Positions 18,315 to 28,355 of a DNA stretch of 64,000 nt are shown here, in pieces; within the stretch, counting starts at the first letter, position 1, and every line of letters starts with the position of its first letter. The notes below the pieces were generated by a model that did no database searches, was not told the DNA's origin, and worked only from the letters and a program-made list of their open reading frames with translations. The stretch is from an uncultured Pontibacter sp. Its GTDB lineage: Bacteria; Bacteroidota; Bacteroidia; Cytophagales; Hymenobacteraceae. Location of the stretch: the NCBI RefSeq assembly GCF_947492645.1, contig NZ_CANLMZ010000010.1, positions 1 through 64,000 on the forward strand. The letters are read 5' to 3'. The translations under genes were made by a program, and so were the position numbers.

Positions 18315-20531
18315 GTGGAACAACAACTGACAACAGTAGAAACAGCTCAGAAGCTTGGCCTTCTGGAAGAGGAATTTGAAAAGATTAAACAGATTTTAGG
18401 GCGCACTCCTAATTTTACAGAGCTCAGCATCTTCTCTGTGATGTGGTCTGAGCACTGCTCTTACAAAAACTCCATTGTTTGGCTTAAGACCCTGCCAAAA
18501 GACTCGCCTCGCATGCTGGCTAAAGCCGGCGAAGAGAACGCAGGCCTTGTAGATATCGGCGACGGCTATGCCTGTAGCTTCAAGATCGAATCACACAACC
18601 ATCCATCTGCCATTGAGCCTTACCAGGGCGCAGCAACAGGTGTGGGTGGCATTAACAGAGATATCTTCACGATGGGTGCCCGCCCTATAGCACAGCTTAA
18701 CTCGCTGCGTTTCGGCAACCCGCACTCCGAAAAAACAAAGGGCCTGCTGCGTGGTGTCGTAAAAGGCATCAGCCATTACGGCAACGCCTTTGGTGTGCCA
18801 ACTGTAGGTGGCGAACTTTTCTTTGACGAGTGCTACAACATCAACCCACTTGTAAACGCCTTTTCGGCGGGTATTGTAAAAGTTGGCGAAACTGCCTCTG
18901 CTACCTCTTATGGCGTAGGCAACCCTGTATTTATAGTTGGCTCGGCCACAGGCAAAGATGGTATCCACGGAGCAGCTTTTGCATCCAAGGATATCACAGA
19001 AGATTCAGCCAAAGACCTTCCTTCTGTTCAGGTGGGGGACCCCTTCCAGGAAAAGCTTTTATTGGAGGCAACACTAGAGATCATCCAGTCTGGCCACGTA
19101 ATTGGCATGCAGGATATGGGTGCTGCCGGCATTACCTGCTCTACTTCCGAAATGAGTGCCAAAGGCGAACACGGTATGGATATCTGGTTGGACAAAGTAC
19201 CTACCCGCCAGGCTAACATGGTGCCTTTCGAGATTCTGCTTTCGGAAAGCCAGGAGCGCATGCTGATTGTAATGAAGAAAGGTTTTGAGCAGACAATTAA
19301 AGACATCTGCGACAAATGGGATTTATACTGCGAGCAGATTGGTGTGGTAACCGAAGGCGGGCAGTTGCGCTATTATATGAACGGTGAACTGGCTGCTGAA
19401 GTACCTGCCAACGATCTTGTACTAGGCGGTGGCGCACCGGTTTACCACAGAGAGTACAAAGAGCCGGCATACTTCCAGGAAGCAAAGCAGTTTAACATAG
19501 AGCAGGTGCAGGAGCCGGAAGATTTACAGGCAGTAGCTGAATTTCTGACAACGCACCCGAACATCGCTTCTAAACGCTGGGTCTATCGCCAGTACGACTC
19601 TATGATCGGCACCTCTACCATGACAACCAACGCCCCTGCTGACGCTGCGCTGGTTAAAGTAAAAGGTACTGACAAGTCAATTGCTGTGACCGTAGACTGC
19701 AACAGCCGCTACGTTTATGCCGACCCTGAAGAAGGAACTGCCATTGCCGTAGCCGAGGCTGCACGTAATATTGTGTGCTCCGGGGCAGAGCCAGTGGCAA
19801 TAACAAACTGCCTTAACTTTGGCAACCCTTATGTACCGGAAGTGTACTGGCATTTTGTTGGCGCTATAAAAGGTATGAGCAAGGCCTGTACTGCACTTGG
19901 CACTCCGGTAACGGGTGGTAACGTTAGTTTTTATAACCAATCGTCAGATGAAGGTCCTGTGTTCCCTACTCCAACAATTGGCATGCTGGGTATACTTGAG
20001 AACAAGGATAACAAAATGACGCTTGCCTTCCAGAACGCAGGCGACCTGATTTACATGATCGGTGAGGCGCAGAACGACATAGCCTCTTCTGAGTACCTGT
20101 ACTCGTACCATAAAGTGAAGCTATCCCCTGCCCCATACTTTAACCTGGACGAGGAGCTGGCGCTGCAGAAAACGGTTAAAGAGGTAATAGAACAGAAGCT
20201 GATTAACTCTGCTCACGACGTAGCTGACGGTGGTTTATACATTGCCTTACTAGAGTCGGCCATGCCAAAAGAACTGGGCTTTGATATTACTACAGATAAA
20301 AATTTCAGAAAAGACGCTTATTTATTTGGGGAGAGTCAGAGCCGTGTTGTAGTATCGGTTGCCTCATCTAAACAAGCCGATTTTGAGAAACATCTGCAAA
20401 ATAACAATATGAAATTCACCCAATTAGGTAAAGTAACAGGCCACGACTGCCATATAGACGGTGCCCTTTTTGGTGGTATTTCGGTAGCGAAAAAGCACTA
20501 CGATACAGCGCTAGAGCAGATTTTAGACTAA
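18315..20531 (+). CDS. purL: phosphoribosylformylglycinamidine synthase II
   Basis: PurL converts FGAR to FGAM in purine synthesis using ATP and ammonia delivered by PurQ. At 738 aa it is the short type that needs separate PurQ and PurS partners, which are not in this window. Family signs include MWSEHCSYKNS near residue 44, FKIESHNHPSA, GAATGVGGINRDI, MGAAGITCSTSEM and, in the second half, HDVADGGLYIAL. The start is GTG 18315. It is followed by the tRNA-Gln unit. Confidence 0.96.
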   Translation: MEQQLTTVETAQKLGLLEEEFEKIKQILGRTPNFTELSIFSVMWSEHCSYKNSIVWLKTLPKDSPRMLAKAGEENAGLVDIGDGYACSFKIESHNHPSAIEPYQGAATGVGGINRDIFTMGARPIAQLNSLRFGNPHSEKTKGLLRGVVKGISHYGNAFGVPTVGGELFFDECYNINPLVNAFSAGIVKVGETASATSYGVGNPVFIVGSATGKDGIHGAAFASKDITEDSAKDLPSVQVGDPFQEKLLLEATLEIIQSGHVIGMQDMGAAGITCSTSEMSAKGEHGMDIWLDKVPTRQANMVPFEILLSESQERMLIVMKKGFEQTIKDICDKWDLYCEQIGVVTEGGQLRYYMNGELAAEVPANDLVLGGGAPVYHREYKEPAYFQEAKQFNIEQVQEPEDLQAVAEFLTTHPNIASKRWVYRQYDSMIGTSTMTTNAPADAALVKVKGTDKSIAVTVDCNSRYVYADPEEGTAIAVAEAARNIVCSGAEPVAITNCLNFGNPYVPEVYWHFVGAIKGMSKACTALGTPVTGGNVSFYNQSSDEGPVFPTPTIGMLGILENKDNKMTLAFQNAGDLIYMIGEAQNDIASSEYLYSYHKVKLSPAPYFNLDEELALQKTVKEVIEQKLINSAHDVADGGLYIALLESAMPKELGFDITTDKNFRKDAYLFGESQSRVVVSVASSKQADFEKHLQNNNMKFTQLGKVTGHDCHIDGALFGGISVAKKHYDTALEQILD

Positions 20532-20558
20532 TTTTTTTCAAAATATTTTCAGCAATTG

Positions 20559-20589
20559 TTTGCAGTTTAAAATCGTCTCTCTATCTTTG
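20559..20589 (+). promoter_or_regulatory. promoter for tRNA-Gln
   Basis: TTTG (20559-20562) and TATCTTTG (20582-20589) are separated by 19 nt, a textbook Bacteroidota promoter. It is one of the two best complete promoters in the window. Confidence 0.8.
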
Positions 20590-20638
20590 CATCACTGAAC
20601 GACGAAGGGGCTTCCACCCTGAAATCTAGTAGGTAACT

Positions 20639-20711
20639 TGTCCGATGGTGTAACCGGCAACACGTCTGATTTTGGTTCAGAAGAGTCCAGGTTCGAGCCC
20701 TGGTCGGACAA
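20639..20711 (+). tRNA. tRNA-Gln (UUG anticodon)
   Basis: A full cloverleaf can be drawn. The 7-bp acceptor stem pairs TGTCCGA with TCGGACA. The anticodon arm pairs TCTGA with TCAGA around loop TTTTGGT, giving anticodon UUG (reads CAA, glutamine). The T arm contains GGTTCGAGCCC. The discriminator is A at 20711 and CCA is not encoded. A promoter lies about 50 nt upstream and a terminator follows. Confidence 0.95.
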
Positions 20712-20714
20712 CTT

Positions 20715-20750
20715 AAAAGAACAATCTGCCACGTGCGGGTTGTTCTTTTT
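20715..20750 (+). terminator. terminator after tRNA-Gln
   Basis: AAAAGAACAA and TTGTTCTTTT form a 10-bp stem with a GC-rich inner part, followed by T residues, starting 4 nt after the tRNA. Confidence 0.85.
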
Positions 20751-20817
20751 TGCTTATACAGCAGGTGTAAGTATTTAAATATCAGAAATATCTAGTGCCT
20801 GTTATCAGGATTTTTGG

Positions 20818-20825
20818 TAGCTTTG
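20818..20825 (+). promoter_or_regulatory. candidate -7 element for prs
   Basis: TAGCTTTG matches TAnnTTTG and lies 52 nt ahead of the prs start. The -33 element is not obvious. Confidence 0.5.
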
Positions 20826-20877
20826 CGGGCATAATAAACTAAACCTAAACCCTCACACTTTAGCTTTTAGCACCATT

Positions 20878-21807
20878 ATGCCACAAGTAAAAATATTCTC
20901 TGGTTCCGCATCCAGATACTTAGCCGAGAAAATTGCCGCCGCTTACGGCACTACCCTTGGCGACTTAAGTATTTCGCGTTTTAGCGATGGTGAGATCGGA
21001 GTGCACTTTAATGAGTCAGTTCGCGGCGCAGAGGTTTTCATAGTACAGTCTACTTTTCCGCCAGCCGATAACCTGATGGAACTAATGCTGCTTGTAGACG
21101 CGGCTAAACGTGCATCGGCTCATAAAGTAATTGTGGTAATGCCATACTATGGCTATGCCCGCCAGGACAGAAAAGACAAGCCGCGTGTATCGATAGGCTC
21201 TAAAGTGTTGGCAAACGCAATACAATCTGTAGGCGCAGACCGCCTGATGACTTGCGATTTGCATGCCGGCCAGATACAAGGCTTCTTTGATATTCCGGTA
21301 GATCATCTGGATGGCTCGGCCATCTTTGTGCCCTACCTGCGCAGCCTGAACCTGGGTTCTGACTTGATCTTCGCATCGCCTGACGTTGGAGGTGTGGTAA
21401 GAACAAGAGCCTTTGCAAAGAACTTTGGTTCTGAAATGGTTGTTTGCGACAAACACCGCAAACGCGCTAATGAGATTGCCTCAATGCAGGTGATCGGTGA
21501 TGTTGAAGGAATGGATGTGGTGTTGGTGGACGACATGGTGGATACAGCAGGTACCATCACAAAGGCAGCGGCCTTATTGAAAGAAAAAGGAGCGAAATCG
21601 GTTCGCGCCATTGCTACACACCCTGTATTATCGGGGCCAGCTTATGAGCGCATCGAGGAGTCGGTTTTAGAGGAGCTTGTTGTATCGGATACCATTCCGC
21701 TGAAGCAGGAGTGCTCTAAAATAAAAGTGCTCTCTTTCTCGGACCTGTTTGCCAGAGCGATAAACAACGTGGTAACGCACGAGTCTATAAGCTCATTATT
21801 TATTTAA
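20878..21807 (+). CDS. prs: ribose-phosphate pyrophosphokinase
   Basis: Prs makes PRPP from ribose-5-phosphate and ATP, feeding purine, pyrimidine, His, Trp and NAD synthesis. The 309-aa protein has the class I length and motifs: FSDGEIGVHFNESVRG, the ATP-binding flexible-loop region YYGYARQDRKDKPR, DLHAGQIQGFF, and the PRPP loop VLVDDMVDTAGTI. It starts at ATG 20878 and precedes rplY, a pairing common in many bacteria. Confidence 0.97.
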   Translation: MPQVKIFSGSASRYLAEKIAAAYGTTLGDLSISRFSDGEIGVHFNESVRGAEVFIVQSTFPPADNLMELMLLVDAAKRASAHKVIVVMPYYGYARQDRKDKPRVSIGSKVLANAIQSVGADRLMTCDLHAGQIQGFFDIPVDHLDGSAIFVPYLRSLNLGSDLIFASPDVGGVVRTRAFAKNFGSEMVVCDKHRKRANEIASMQVIGDVEGMDVVLVDDMVDTAGTITKAAALLKEKGAKSVRAIATHPVLSGPAYERIEESVLEELVVSDTIPLKQECSKIKVLSFSDLFARAINNVVTHESISSLFI

Positions 21808-21903
21808 GGTTGCAAGGTTAAATGGTTTAATTGCCACATGGTTGTTTTACACAACCGCACCAGCAGTCAGACTATCAAACAAGCAACAATTTAACTTAGG
21901 CTA

Positions 21904-21911
21904 TACTTTTG
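21904..21911 (+). promoter_or_regulatory. candidate -7 element for rplY
   Basis: TACTTTTG, 33 nt before the start, overlaps a TATACTT motif copy. It is an example of the interspersed heptamer coinciding with a promoter element. Confidence 0.45.
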
Positions 21912-21944
21912 TAGCAATAAACATTTTTTAACAAATTCATTTTT

Positions 21945-22529
21945 ATGAAAACTTTAGAGATTATAGGGTTTAAAAGAGCAAATCTCGGCAAAGCGCAAAC
22001 TAAAGAATTGCGTAATGAGTCTTATGTACCAGGTGTACTTTATGGCGGTGCTGAGCAAGTTCACTTCTATGCACCAGCTATCCTGTTCAGAGACTTAGTT
22101 TATTCTCCGGAAGTATACGAAGTAGACTTAAACATTGAAGGCACGCATTACAGAGCTATCATGCAGGATGTACAGTTCCACCCTGTAAACGAGATGCTGC
22201 TGCACGTTGACTTCCTTGAGTTGAATGATGAGAAGCCAGTTAAAATCGATATCCCGGTTAAGATGATTGGAAACTCTCCAGGTGTAATGCTAGGTGGTAA
22301 GCTTGTAACTAAACTGCGTAAGCTTAAAGTTAAGGCTCTTCCAGCTAACCTTCCGGATTACATCGAGGTTGATATCTCTGAACTTGAGCTTGGTAAATCA
22401 ATCAAAGTTGGTAAGATCAAAGCAGGCGACTTCGAGATCCTTAGCAACCCACTTGCACCAGTAGCAACAGTTACTATTCCTCGTGCCCTTAAGAGTGCAC
22501 AGATGGAAGAAGCTCGTGGCAAGAAATAA
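21945..22529 (+). CDS. rplY: ribosomal protein L25 / general stress protein Ctc
   Basis: The 194-aa protein is the long (Ctc/TL5) form, with an N-terminal 5S-rRNA-binding L25 domain (about 1-95, including VPGVLYGG and the central FHPVNEMLLHVDFLEL) and a C-terminal beta domain (about 100-194, VTKLRKLKVKALPANLPDYI). It binds 5S rRNA in the large subunit. It starts at ATG 21945 with its own candidate promoter and ends in a strong terminator. Confidence 0.95.
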   Translation: MKTLEIIGFKRANLGKAQTKELRNESYVPGVLYGGAEQVHFYAPAILFRDLVYSPEVYEVDLNIEGTHYRAIMQDVQFHPVNEMLLHVDFLELNDEKPVKIDIPVKMIGNSPGVMLGGKLVTKLRKLKVKALPANLPDYIEVDISELELGKSIKVGKIKAGDFEILSNPLAPVATVTIPRALKSAQMEEARGKK

Positions 22530-22550
22530 GCTTCACAGCTTTTCAAATCA

Positions 22551-22588
22551 AATCCTGTCCTGCTTACAAGCGGGGCAGGATTTTTTGT
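22551..22588 (+). terminator. terminator after rplY
   Basis: AATCCTGTCC and GGGCAGGATT form a 10-bp stem (one G-T pair) followed by a T-run. Confidence 0.85.
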
Positions 22589-22752
22589 TTCTGCTTTGAA
22601 GTTGAACTGTTTAATTGTTAAATAGCTAAATTCCGTATTATTTTACTGCCTTGCCTTACAAACCAAAACTTTAACAATTGAGCAATTCAACAATTAACGT
22701 GATAAAAACCTGGTTGGGCCTCTCCCCTGCCACCCCAGACGAAGATACAAGT

Positions 22753-23316
22753 ATGAAATACCTGATTGTGGGCCTTGGCAACATTGGCCCCGAATATGCC
22801 GAAACCCGACACAACATTGGCTTTATGGTGTTGGATTACCTGGCCAAGAAGCACGATGCACAATTTGACACAGGTCGCCACTCCTTTGTAACCGAGATAA
22901 AAACAAAAGGGCGCACGTTTGTACTGGTTAAACCTACCACGTACATGAACCTAAGCGGTAAAGCTGTTGGGCATTGGTTAACCTCACTTAAGTTACCCGT
23001 GGAACAGATGATGGTAATTACCGACGACATTGCCATACCTTTTGGTAAAATTCGCATCCGCACCAAAGGTAGCGCTGGCGGCCACAATGGCTTAAAGCAC
23101 ATCGAGCAAACATTGGGGCACAATAACTACCCGCGGCTTCGCTTCGGTGTTGGCGATACGTTCCATAAAGGCAAGCAAGTGGATTATGTGTTAAGCAAGT
23201 TTAGCGAGGATGAGCAGATAGACCTACAGGCATTAGTAGAAAAAGCCGCTGAATCGGTACTTGCTTTTGGCACAATTGGCTTAGAGCGCACCATGAACCA
23301 GTACAATACAAAGTAA
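22753..23316 (+). CDS. pth: peptidyl-tRNA hydrolase
   Basis: Pth frees tRNA from dropped-off peptidyl-tRNA. From ATG 22753 the product is 187 aa, close to the family length, and begins directly with KYLIVGLGNIGPEYAETRHN containing the catalytic His and Asn region. KPTTYMNLSG and KGSAGGHNGLKH are also present. A TTG start at 22678 would add 25 unconserved residues; I consider it less likely but cannot exclude it. Confidence 0.93.
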   Translation: MKYLIVGLGNIGPEYAETRHNIGFMVLDYLAKKHDAQFDTGRHSFVTEIKTKGRTFVLVKPTTYMNLSGKAVGHWLTSLKLPVEQMMVITDDIAIPFGKIRIRTKGSAGGHNGLKHIEQTLGHNNYPRLRFGVGDTFHKGKQVDYVLSKFSEDEQIDLQALVEKAAESVLAFGTIGLERTMNQYNTK

Positions 23317-23365
23317 AGGCATAACTGCAGCAGTAGCACCTGGTTAGCTGCAAAATAAAGTATAA

Positions 23366-23396
23366 AAAGGCGCAAATTATTGCGCCTTTACTTTTT
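23366..23396 (+). terminator. terminator after pth
   Basis: AAAGGCGCAA, a 4-nt loop and TTGCGCCTTT form a perfect 10-bp stem, followed by CTTTTT. An AAGTATA copy abuts the left arm. Confidence 0.85.
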
Positions 23397-23416
23397 AAAA
23401 TACAAGTACGAAAGTA

Positions 23417-23424
23417 TACATTTG
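23417..23424 (+). promoter_or_regulatory. candidate -7 element for MFS gene
   Basis: TACATTTG lies 35 nt before the MFS start and overlaps the end of an AAGTATA copy. Confidence 0.4.
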
Positions 23425-23459
23425 CCTACTTGCTTCCTGATTATCTATACGTTACAACT

Positions 23460-24713
23460 ATGAAAAAAATACTGCTGCTCTACCGCAATGCTTTCGGCGG
23501 GCTATCCAAACCAGCCTGGATGCTTTCGCTGATTATGTTCATAAACAGAAGCGGCGCCATGGTGATCCCTTTCCTGGGAGTTTACCTTACAGAATCCCTT
23601 GATTATACTTTAAAAGAAGCCGGCATCATATTAAGCATTTACGGGCTTGGCTCGGTTTGCGGATCTTTTATAGGCGGTTGGCTTACTGATAAGATCGGTC
23701 ATTTTAAGGTGCAGTTTTTTAGCCTGACGGTTGGCGGCAGTTTATACTTCATGTTTTTGTACCTGGAGCAGTTTAAATACATGGCAGCGGCTGTTTTTAT
23801 ACTTAGCCTGATAAACGATATGCTCCGCCCTGCAAACTCTTCCTCGGTTGCCTTTTATGCCAAACCCGAAAACGTGACGCGGGCTTTCTCATTAAACCGC
23901 ATGGCGCTAAACCTGGGCTTTTCTGTTGGTCCGGCTTTGGGAGGCTTACTTGCTGCAGTTTCGTACAAATGGTTATTTATTGCCGATGGTATTACCTGCA
24001 TTATGGCCGGCCTGTTCTTTTATGTGTACTTCAGGAACAGGCAAGGGCATAAACCGCAAAAGCGAAATGCTGCTACTGCACCCACTCAGGAAAAACTGCG
24101 TTCGCCTTATAAAGATGGCATTTATATCTTGTTTATACTTCTCAACTGTGGCTTCGCGATCATCTTTTTCCAGCTTCTATCCACGTTGCCTTTATACTAC
24201 CGCCAGGTATATATTTTGCCAGAAGAGCGCATTGGCACTTTGCTGGCCTTAAATGGCTTTATCGTTTTCTTGTTCGAGATGATACTAGTATACCTGATCG
24301 GAAACAACATCAGGAAATCCTGGCTGATACCAGCAGGTGTGTTAGTGATGGGCCTATCGTTTATAGTGTTAAATGCTGGGCATCATGTGGCGTATCTTTA
24401 CATTGCCATGGCCTTATTAAGCTTCTCCGAGATACTGGTGATGCCTTTTATGGCTACTATAACTGTAGAGCGCTCTAACGACAGTAACCGTGGCTCCTAC
24501 ATGGGGCTTTATACAATATCGTACGCAGCTGCACATGTAGTTGCGCCTTATATGGGCACTACAATAGCCTCTAAGTATAGTTTTGATACACTTTGGTGGG
24601 TGTTGGGCGTTTTCGCGATAGTTGTAAGTATAGGTTTATACTTTGTGGTTAAAAGGATAGAACCCATCGCTTTTAAGCCGGTGGCAGTAGGCGAACCGGT
24701 AGCAAGCAGTTAG
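23460..24713 (+). CDS. MFS transporter
   Basis: I use ATG 23460 (MKKILLLYRNAFGGL..., 417 aa) rather than an upstream TTG because it gives the normal short MFS N-terminus. About twelve membrane helices are visible. The loop between helices 2 and 3 reads GGWLTDKIGHFKVQ, close to the MFS signature GxLaDrxGrk. A basic central loop (near residues 200-220) divides the two halves. The substrate is unknown; drug or metabolite efflux is typical. Confidence 0.88.
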   Translation: MKKILLLYRNAFGGLSKPAWMLSLIMFINRSGAMVIPFLGVYLTESLDYTLKEAGIILSIYGLGSVCGSFIGGWLTDKIGHFKVQFFSLTVGGSLYFMFLYLEQFKYMAAAVFILSLINDMLRPANSSSVAFYAKPENVTRAFSLNRMALNLGFSVGPALGGLLAAVSYKWLFIADGITCIMAGLFFYVYFRNRQGHKPQKRNAATAPTQEKLRSPYKDGIYILFILLNCGFAIIFFQLLSTLPLYYRQVYILPEERIGTLLALNGFIVFLFEMILVYLIGNNIRKSWLIPAGVLVMGLSFIVLNAGHHVAYLYIAMALLSFSEILVMPFMATITVERSNDSNRGSYMGLYTISYAAAHVVAPYMGTTIASKYSFDTLWWVLGVFAIVVSIGLYFVVKRIEPIAFKPVAVGEPVASS

Positions 24714-24764
24714 TACTATTAAGAAGGCAACTGCTGCACCATCATACTAATCATACTTGCTGGC

Positions 24765-25955
24765 TTAAACCGGCCACGTAAAGTAGAATGCAGCCCCTTT
24801 ACCGAGTTCAGACTCTACCCAGATTTTACCGCCCCTTTCTTCCACAATTTTCCTGACAGTAGCCAGCCCGATGCCAGAACCTTCTTTTTTAGAGTCTCGG
24901 GCAAGGCGCTCAAACAACCCGAAAATTTTCTGCTGGCAATCTGCCGGTATACCCGGCCCATCGTCTTTTACACAGAAAAGATAACTGCCTTTGGAAGTAA
25001 CAGAAGCGCTAACATCTATTTTACCCTGCCCCGTTTGATGGTATTTGATGGCATTGGAAAGCAAGTTGGAAAACACCTGGTTAAGCAACACCTTCTCAGT
25101 TTTAATTACAGGCATATCCGGGCTAATTGTTATTTCAAACCCGGCAGCGCCCCGCAAGCCTGATTTTATACTTTGCAGAAGTTCTCCGACTGCTACTTCC
25201 TCCTTGTTCAGGTTTTGGATTTGCATCCCTGCATACTCCAGCAAACCTGATATCAAGGCATCCATAGCTTCAGCTCTTTCTTTTAATAAGGCTGCATGTT
25301 CCGAAATAAGCCCGAAATTTCCAGCTGTCAGATCTTCCTCTACCCACTCTACAATAGCACTAATATTATGAACCGGCTCTTTCAGGTCATGCGACACCAT
25401 ATGCGTAAACCTGTCGAGCTTTTCGTTTGCCTCCTCCAAGAATTTTTTTTCCTTTTCGAGCTGCTTTTGTTTCTGCCGCAGTTCAAACTGCACCATCACC
25501 TGCTTCGACAGCGTTTTTAAAGCTTTCTTCTGCGCATCTGTCAGCTTTTTAGCTACGGTGTCTATCACACATAAAGTACCAAGCCGATGCCCGCTTTCGG
25601 TTATCAAAGGGGCTCCTGCATAAAACCTGATATTTGGGTCGCCGGTAACAAGCGGGTTTTCACGGAATATCTCATCTTGATGCGCATCGGTAACTTCGTA
25701 TACATTTTCCTGCTTTATGGCATGGTGGCAGAAAGAAATAGAACGTGGCGTCTCTGTCACATCAATCCCTTTCCTCGACTTAAACCATTGGCGGTTGTGC
25801 GTAAGAAGTGTGATCAGGGAAATCGGGGTGTCACAAATTACAGAAGCTAGCTCCGTTATGTCATCAAAGTCCCTCTCCGCCTCCGTATCGATAATCTGAA
25901 AGCTGTACAATGCCTTTAGCCGCGCCTGTTCTACTCTATCTTGAATCGATTGCAT
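24765..25955 (-). CDS. GAF-domain sensor histidine kinase (orphan)
   Basis: The 396-aa protein lacks membrane segments. A GAF domain (about 25-155, FYAGAPLITESGHRLGTLCVID) is joined by a coiled coil (about 155-182) to a HisKA domain with phospho-acceptor His189 in MVSHDLKEPV and a HATPase_c domain with NLLSNAIKYH, DDGPGIP and SGIGLATV. It should sense a cytoplasmic signal and phosphorylate a response regulator, but none is adjacent. It lies behind the metG terminator. Confidence 0.92.
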   Translation of the reverse strand: MQSIQDRVEQARLKALYSFQIIDTEAERDFDDITELASVICDTPISLITLLTHNRQWFKSRKGIDVTETPRSISFCHHAIKQENVYEVTDAHQDEIFRENPLVTGDPNIRFYAGAPLITESGHRLGTLCVIDTVAKKLTDAQKKALKTLSKQVMVQFELRQKQKQLEKEKKFLEEANEKLDRFTHMVSHDLKEPVHNISAIVEWVEEDLTAGNFGLISEHAALLKERAEAMDALISGLLEYAGMQIQNLNKEEVAVGELLQSIKSGLRGAAGFEITISPDMPVIKTEKVLLNQVFSNLLSNAIKYHQTGQGKIDVSASVTSKGSYLFCVKDDGPGIPADCQQKIFGLFERLARDSKKEGSGIGLATVRKIVEERGGKIWVESELGKGAAFYFTWPV

Positions 25956-26104
25956 GAATTATATTACTGACTCTGTAGTATAAAGTTTACCCCTTAACTC
26001 AATACCATTTAGCAGCGTGTTACCAACCATTAGCTCCAGTATGTCAGCGCTATACCTCTTATACTTTACTTATAGTCACTAAGAAATGGTTTTCATCTAT
26101 ATTT

Positions 26105-26152
26105 AAACGAGAAGCCCCTTCTGAACACAAAGTCAGAAGGGGCTTCTCGTTT
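26105..26152 (-). terminator. strong inverted repeat after metG
   Basis: A perfect 20-bp stem with arms 26105-26124 and 26133-26152 and an 8-nt loop lies 24 bp beyond the metG stop. The T-run on the minus strand is short. Confidence 0.8.
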
Positions 26153-26175
26153 TAGTAAGCTTTATACTTTAAACC

Positions 26176-28215
26176 TTACGATACAGTACCGCCATTTGTA
26201 ATTTGCTTGCCGGGCTGCACAAAAGCTAAAGAGCCATCGGCGTTCTCAGCCATTAAAATCATGCCCTGGCTGGTAATGCCCTTAATGTCGCGCGGGGCCA
26301 GGTTTACAAGTATACTTACCTGCTGGCCAATTATTTCTTCTGGATTAAAAAACTCAGCAATACCGCTTACCACCGTACGCTGATCAATGCCCGTATCTAT
26401 TTTAAGTTTAAGGAGCTTTTTGGTTTTAGCTACTTTCTCGGCCTCCATAATGGTGCCTATACGGATATCCATTTTAGAGAAATCCTCGAAAGAGATATTT
26501 TCTTTAGCTGGTTCTGCCACCGCGTTTGCCATTTCGTTTGCTTTTTTGGTATCCAATAGCTTTTGTACCTGGGCCTCTACGGCCGCGTCCTCCACTCGCT
26601 CGAACAGCAGTTCAGGTTTGCCAATCACATGGCCGGCCGGCAACAGCTCAGCAGAGCCAGCATCCGTCCACATAGCAGGGTTCATACTTAGCATACTGCG
26701 CAGCTTGTCGGCAGATGTTGGCAGGAACGGCTCCATAAGTATGGCCAGGCTGCCAGAAATTTGAAGCGCAATGTTCATGATTGTTTTTACACGCTCTTCG
26801 TCCGTCTTGATCAGCTTCCAGGGCTCTGTATCTGCCAGGTACTTGTTGCCAAGGCGTGCCAGGTTCATTAATTCACCAAGTGCATCCCTGAATTTATAAC
26901 GCTCAATGTAAGTAGCAATTACCATCGGCATGCCTTCCAACACACCCAGCACCTCCTTGTCATAGTCTGTAAGTTCGCCGCGGGCAGGTACAGCACCTTC
27001 GTAATACTTTTGGGTTAGCACCACCGCACGGTTAATAAAGTTGCCAAGTATGGCCAGCAACTCGTTGTTGTTGCGCGCCTGGTAATCTTTCCAGGTAAAG
27101 TCGTTGTCTTTGGTCTCAGGAGCGTTGGCACACAAAGTATAACGCAGCACATCGCCTTTGCCTGGGAAGTCCTGCAGGAACTCGTGCAACCATACTGCCC
27201 AGTTACGTGAGGTAGAAATCTTGTCGCCCTCCAGGTTCAGGAATTCGTTGGCAGGTACGTTGTCAGGTAGTATGTAATCGCCATGCGCTTTTAGCATGCT
27301 CGGGAAGATGATGCAATGGAACACGATGTTATCCTTACCGATAAAGTGAACCAGCTTGGTTTCTTCGTCTTTCCAATATTTCTCCCAATCATCCGTTAAG
27401 GCTTTTGTAGCGGAGATGTAACCAATTGGCGCATCAAACCACACATACAGCACTTTTCCTTCTGCACCCTCTACCGGCACCGGCACACCCCAATCAAGGT
27501 CGCGGGTTACGGCACGCGGCTGCAACCCTTGGTCTATCCAGGACTTGCATTGGCCGTACACATTTGGCTTCCAATCGCCTTTGTGGCCTTCCACGATCCA
27601 CTCGCGCAACCAGGGCTCATACTCGTTAAGCGGCAGGTACCAATGCTTTGTTTCGCGCATTACAGGCACCGCACCGCTTAGTGTGCTTTTCGGGTTGATC
27701 AGGTCGGTGGCATTAAGGGAGGTGCCACAGCTTTCGCATTGGTCGCCGTAGGCATTCTCGTTGCCGCACTTAGGGCACGTTCCTACTATGTAACGGTCAG
27801 CCAGGAACTGCTGTGCCGTCTCGTCGTAGTACTGCTGCGTGGTTTGCTCTATAAATTTGCCGTCGGCGTGCAGTTTCTTAAAAAAGTCAGAGGCTGTTTC
27901 GTGGTGTATTTGCGAAGAAGTACGGTCATACACATCAAACGACACCCTAAAATCCTCAAACGACTGCTTGATCAGCTCATGATACTTATCAACGGCCTGC
28001 TGTGGCGTAATGCCTTCTTTTTTGGCACGAATAGTAATGGGCACACCGTGCTCATCAGATCCGCAGATAAACTTCACATCGCGGCCCTGCAGGCGCAGGT
28101 AGCGCACATAAATATCAGCTGGCAAGTATACTCCAGCCAAGTGCCCGATGTGAACCGGTCCGTTGGCGTAGGGCAAAGCAGCCGTGACAGTATAGCGTTT
28201 TGGTGTAGTGGTCAT
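26176..28215 (-). CDS. metG: methionyl-tRNA synthetase
   Basis: MetRS charges tRNA-Met. I choose ATG 28215 (679 aa, [19 protein letters not shown]...); an upstream start would add 15 unconserved residues. The HIGH box reads HIGHL; the KMSKS box reads KISTS; the zinc knuckle has CPKC...CESC. The C-terminal 100 residues are a Trbp111/EMAP-II tRNA-binding domain ([23 protein letters not shown]). It contains several AAGTATA copies, including a palindrome at 26308-26317. Confidence 0.97.
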   Translation of the reverse strand: MTTTPKRYTVTAALPYANGPVHIGHLAGVYLPADIYVRYLRLQGRDVKFICGSDEHGVPITIRAKKEGITPQQAVDKYHELIKQSFEDFRVSFDVYDRTSSQIHHETASDFFKKLHADGKFIEQTTQQYYDETAQQFLADRYIVGTCPKCGNENAYGDQCESCGTSLNATDLINPKSTLSGAVPVMRETKHWYLPLNEYEPWLREWIVEGHKGDWKPNVYGQCKSWIDQGLQPRAVTRDLDWGVPVPVEGAEGKVLYVWFDAPIGYISATKALTDDWEKYWKDEETKLVHFIGKDNIVFHCIIFPSMLKAHGDYILPDNVPANEFLNLEGDKISTSRNWAVWLHEFLQDFPGKGDVLRYTLCANAPETKDNDFTWKDYQARNNNELLAILGNFINRAVVLTQKYYEGAVPARGELTDYDKEVLGVLEGMPMVIATYIERYKFRDALGELMNLARLGNKYLADTEPWKLIKTDEERVKTIMNIALQISGSLAILMEPFLPTSADKLRSMLSMNPAMWTDAGSAELLPAGHVIGKPELLFERVEDAAVEAQVQKLLDTKKANEMANAVAEPAKENISFEDFSKMDIRIGTIMEAEKVAKTKKLLKLKIDTGIDQRTVVSGIAEFFNPEEIIGQQVSILVNLAPRDIKGITSQGMILMAENADGSLAFVQPGKQITNGGTVS

Positions 28216-28232
28216 GTTTCGTCTTAAAGATA

Positions 28233-28240
28233 CAAATATA
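28233..28240 (-). promoter_or_regulatory. candidate -7 element for metG
   Basis: On the minus strand it reads TATATTTG, about 20 nt ahead of the chosen metG start; this supports the start at 28215. No clear -33 element. Confidence 0.45.
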
Positions 28241-28355
28241 CAAATACAGCGCGATTGCACCGCGCCTAACAGCTAATTGGTAATTTCGAAGTGCCTGCTC
28301 TGACCTACGCTAGGTTTTTCCGTAAGAGAGAGCATCACCTATCCTATACTTTGAG

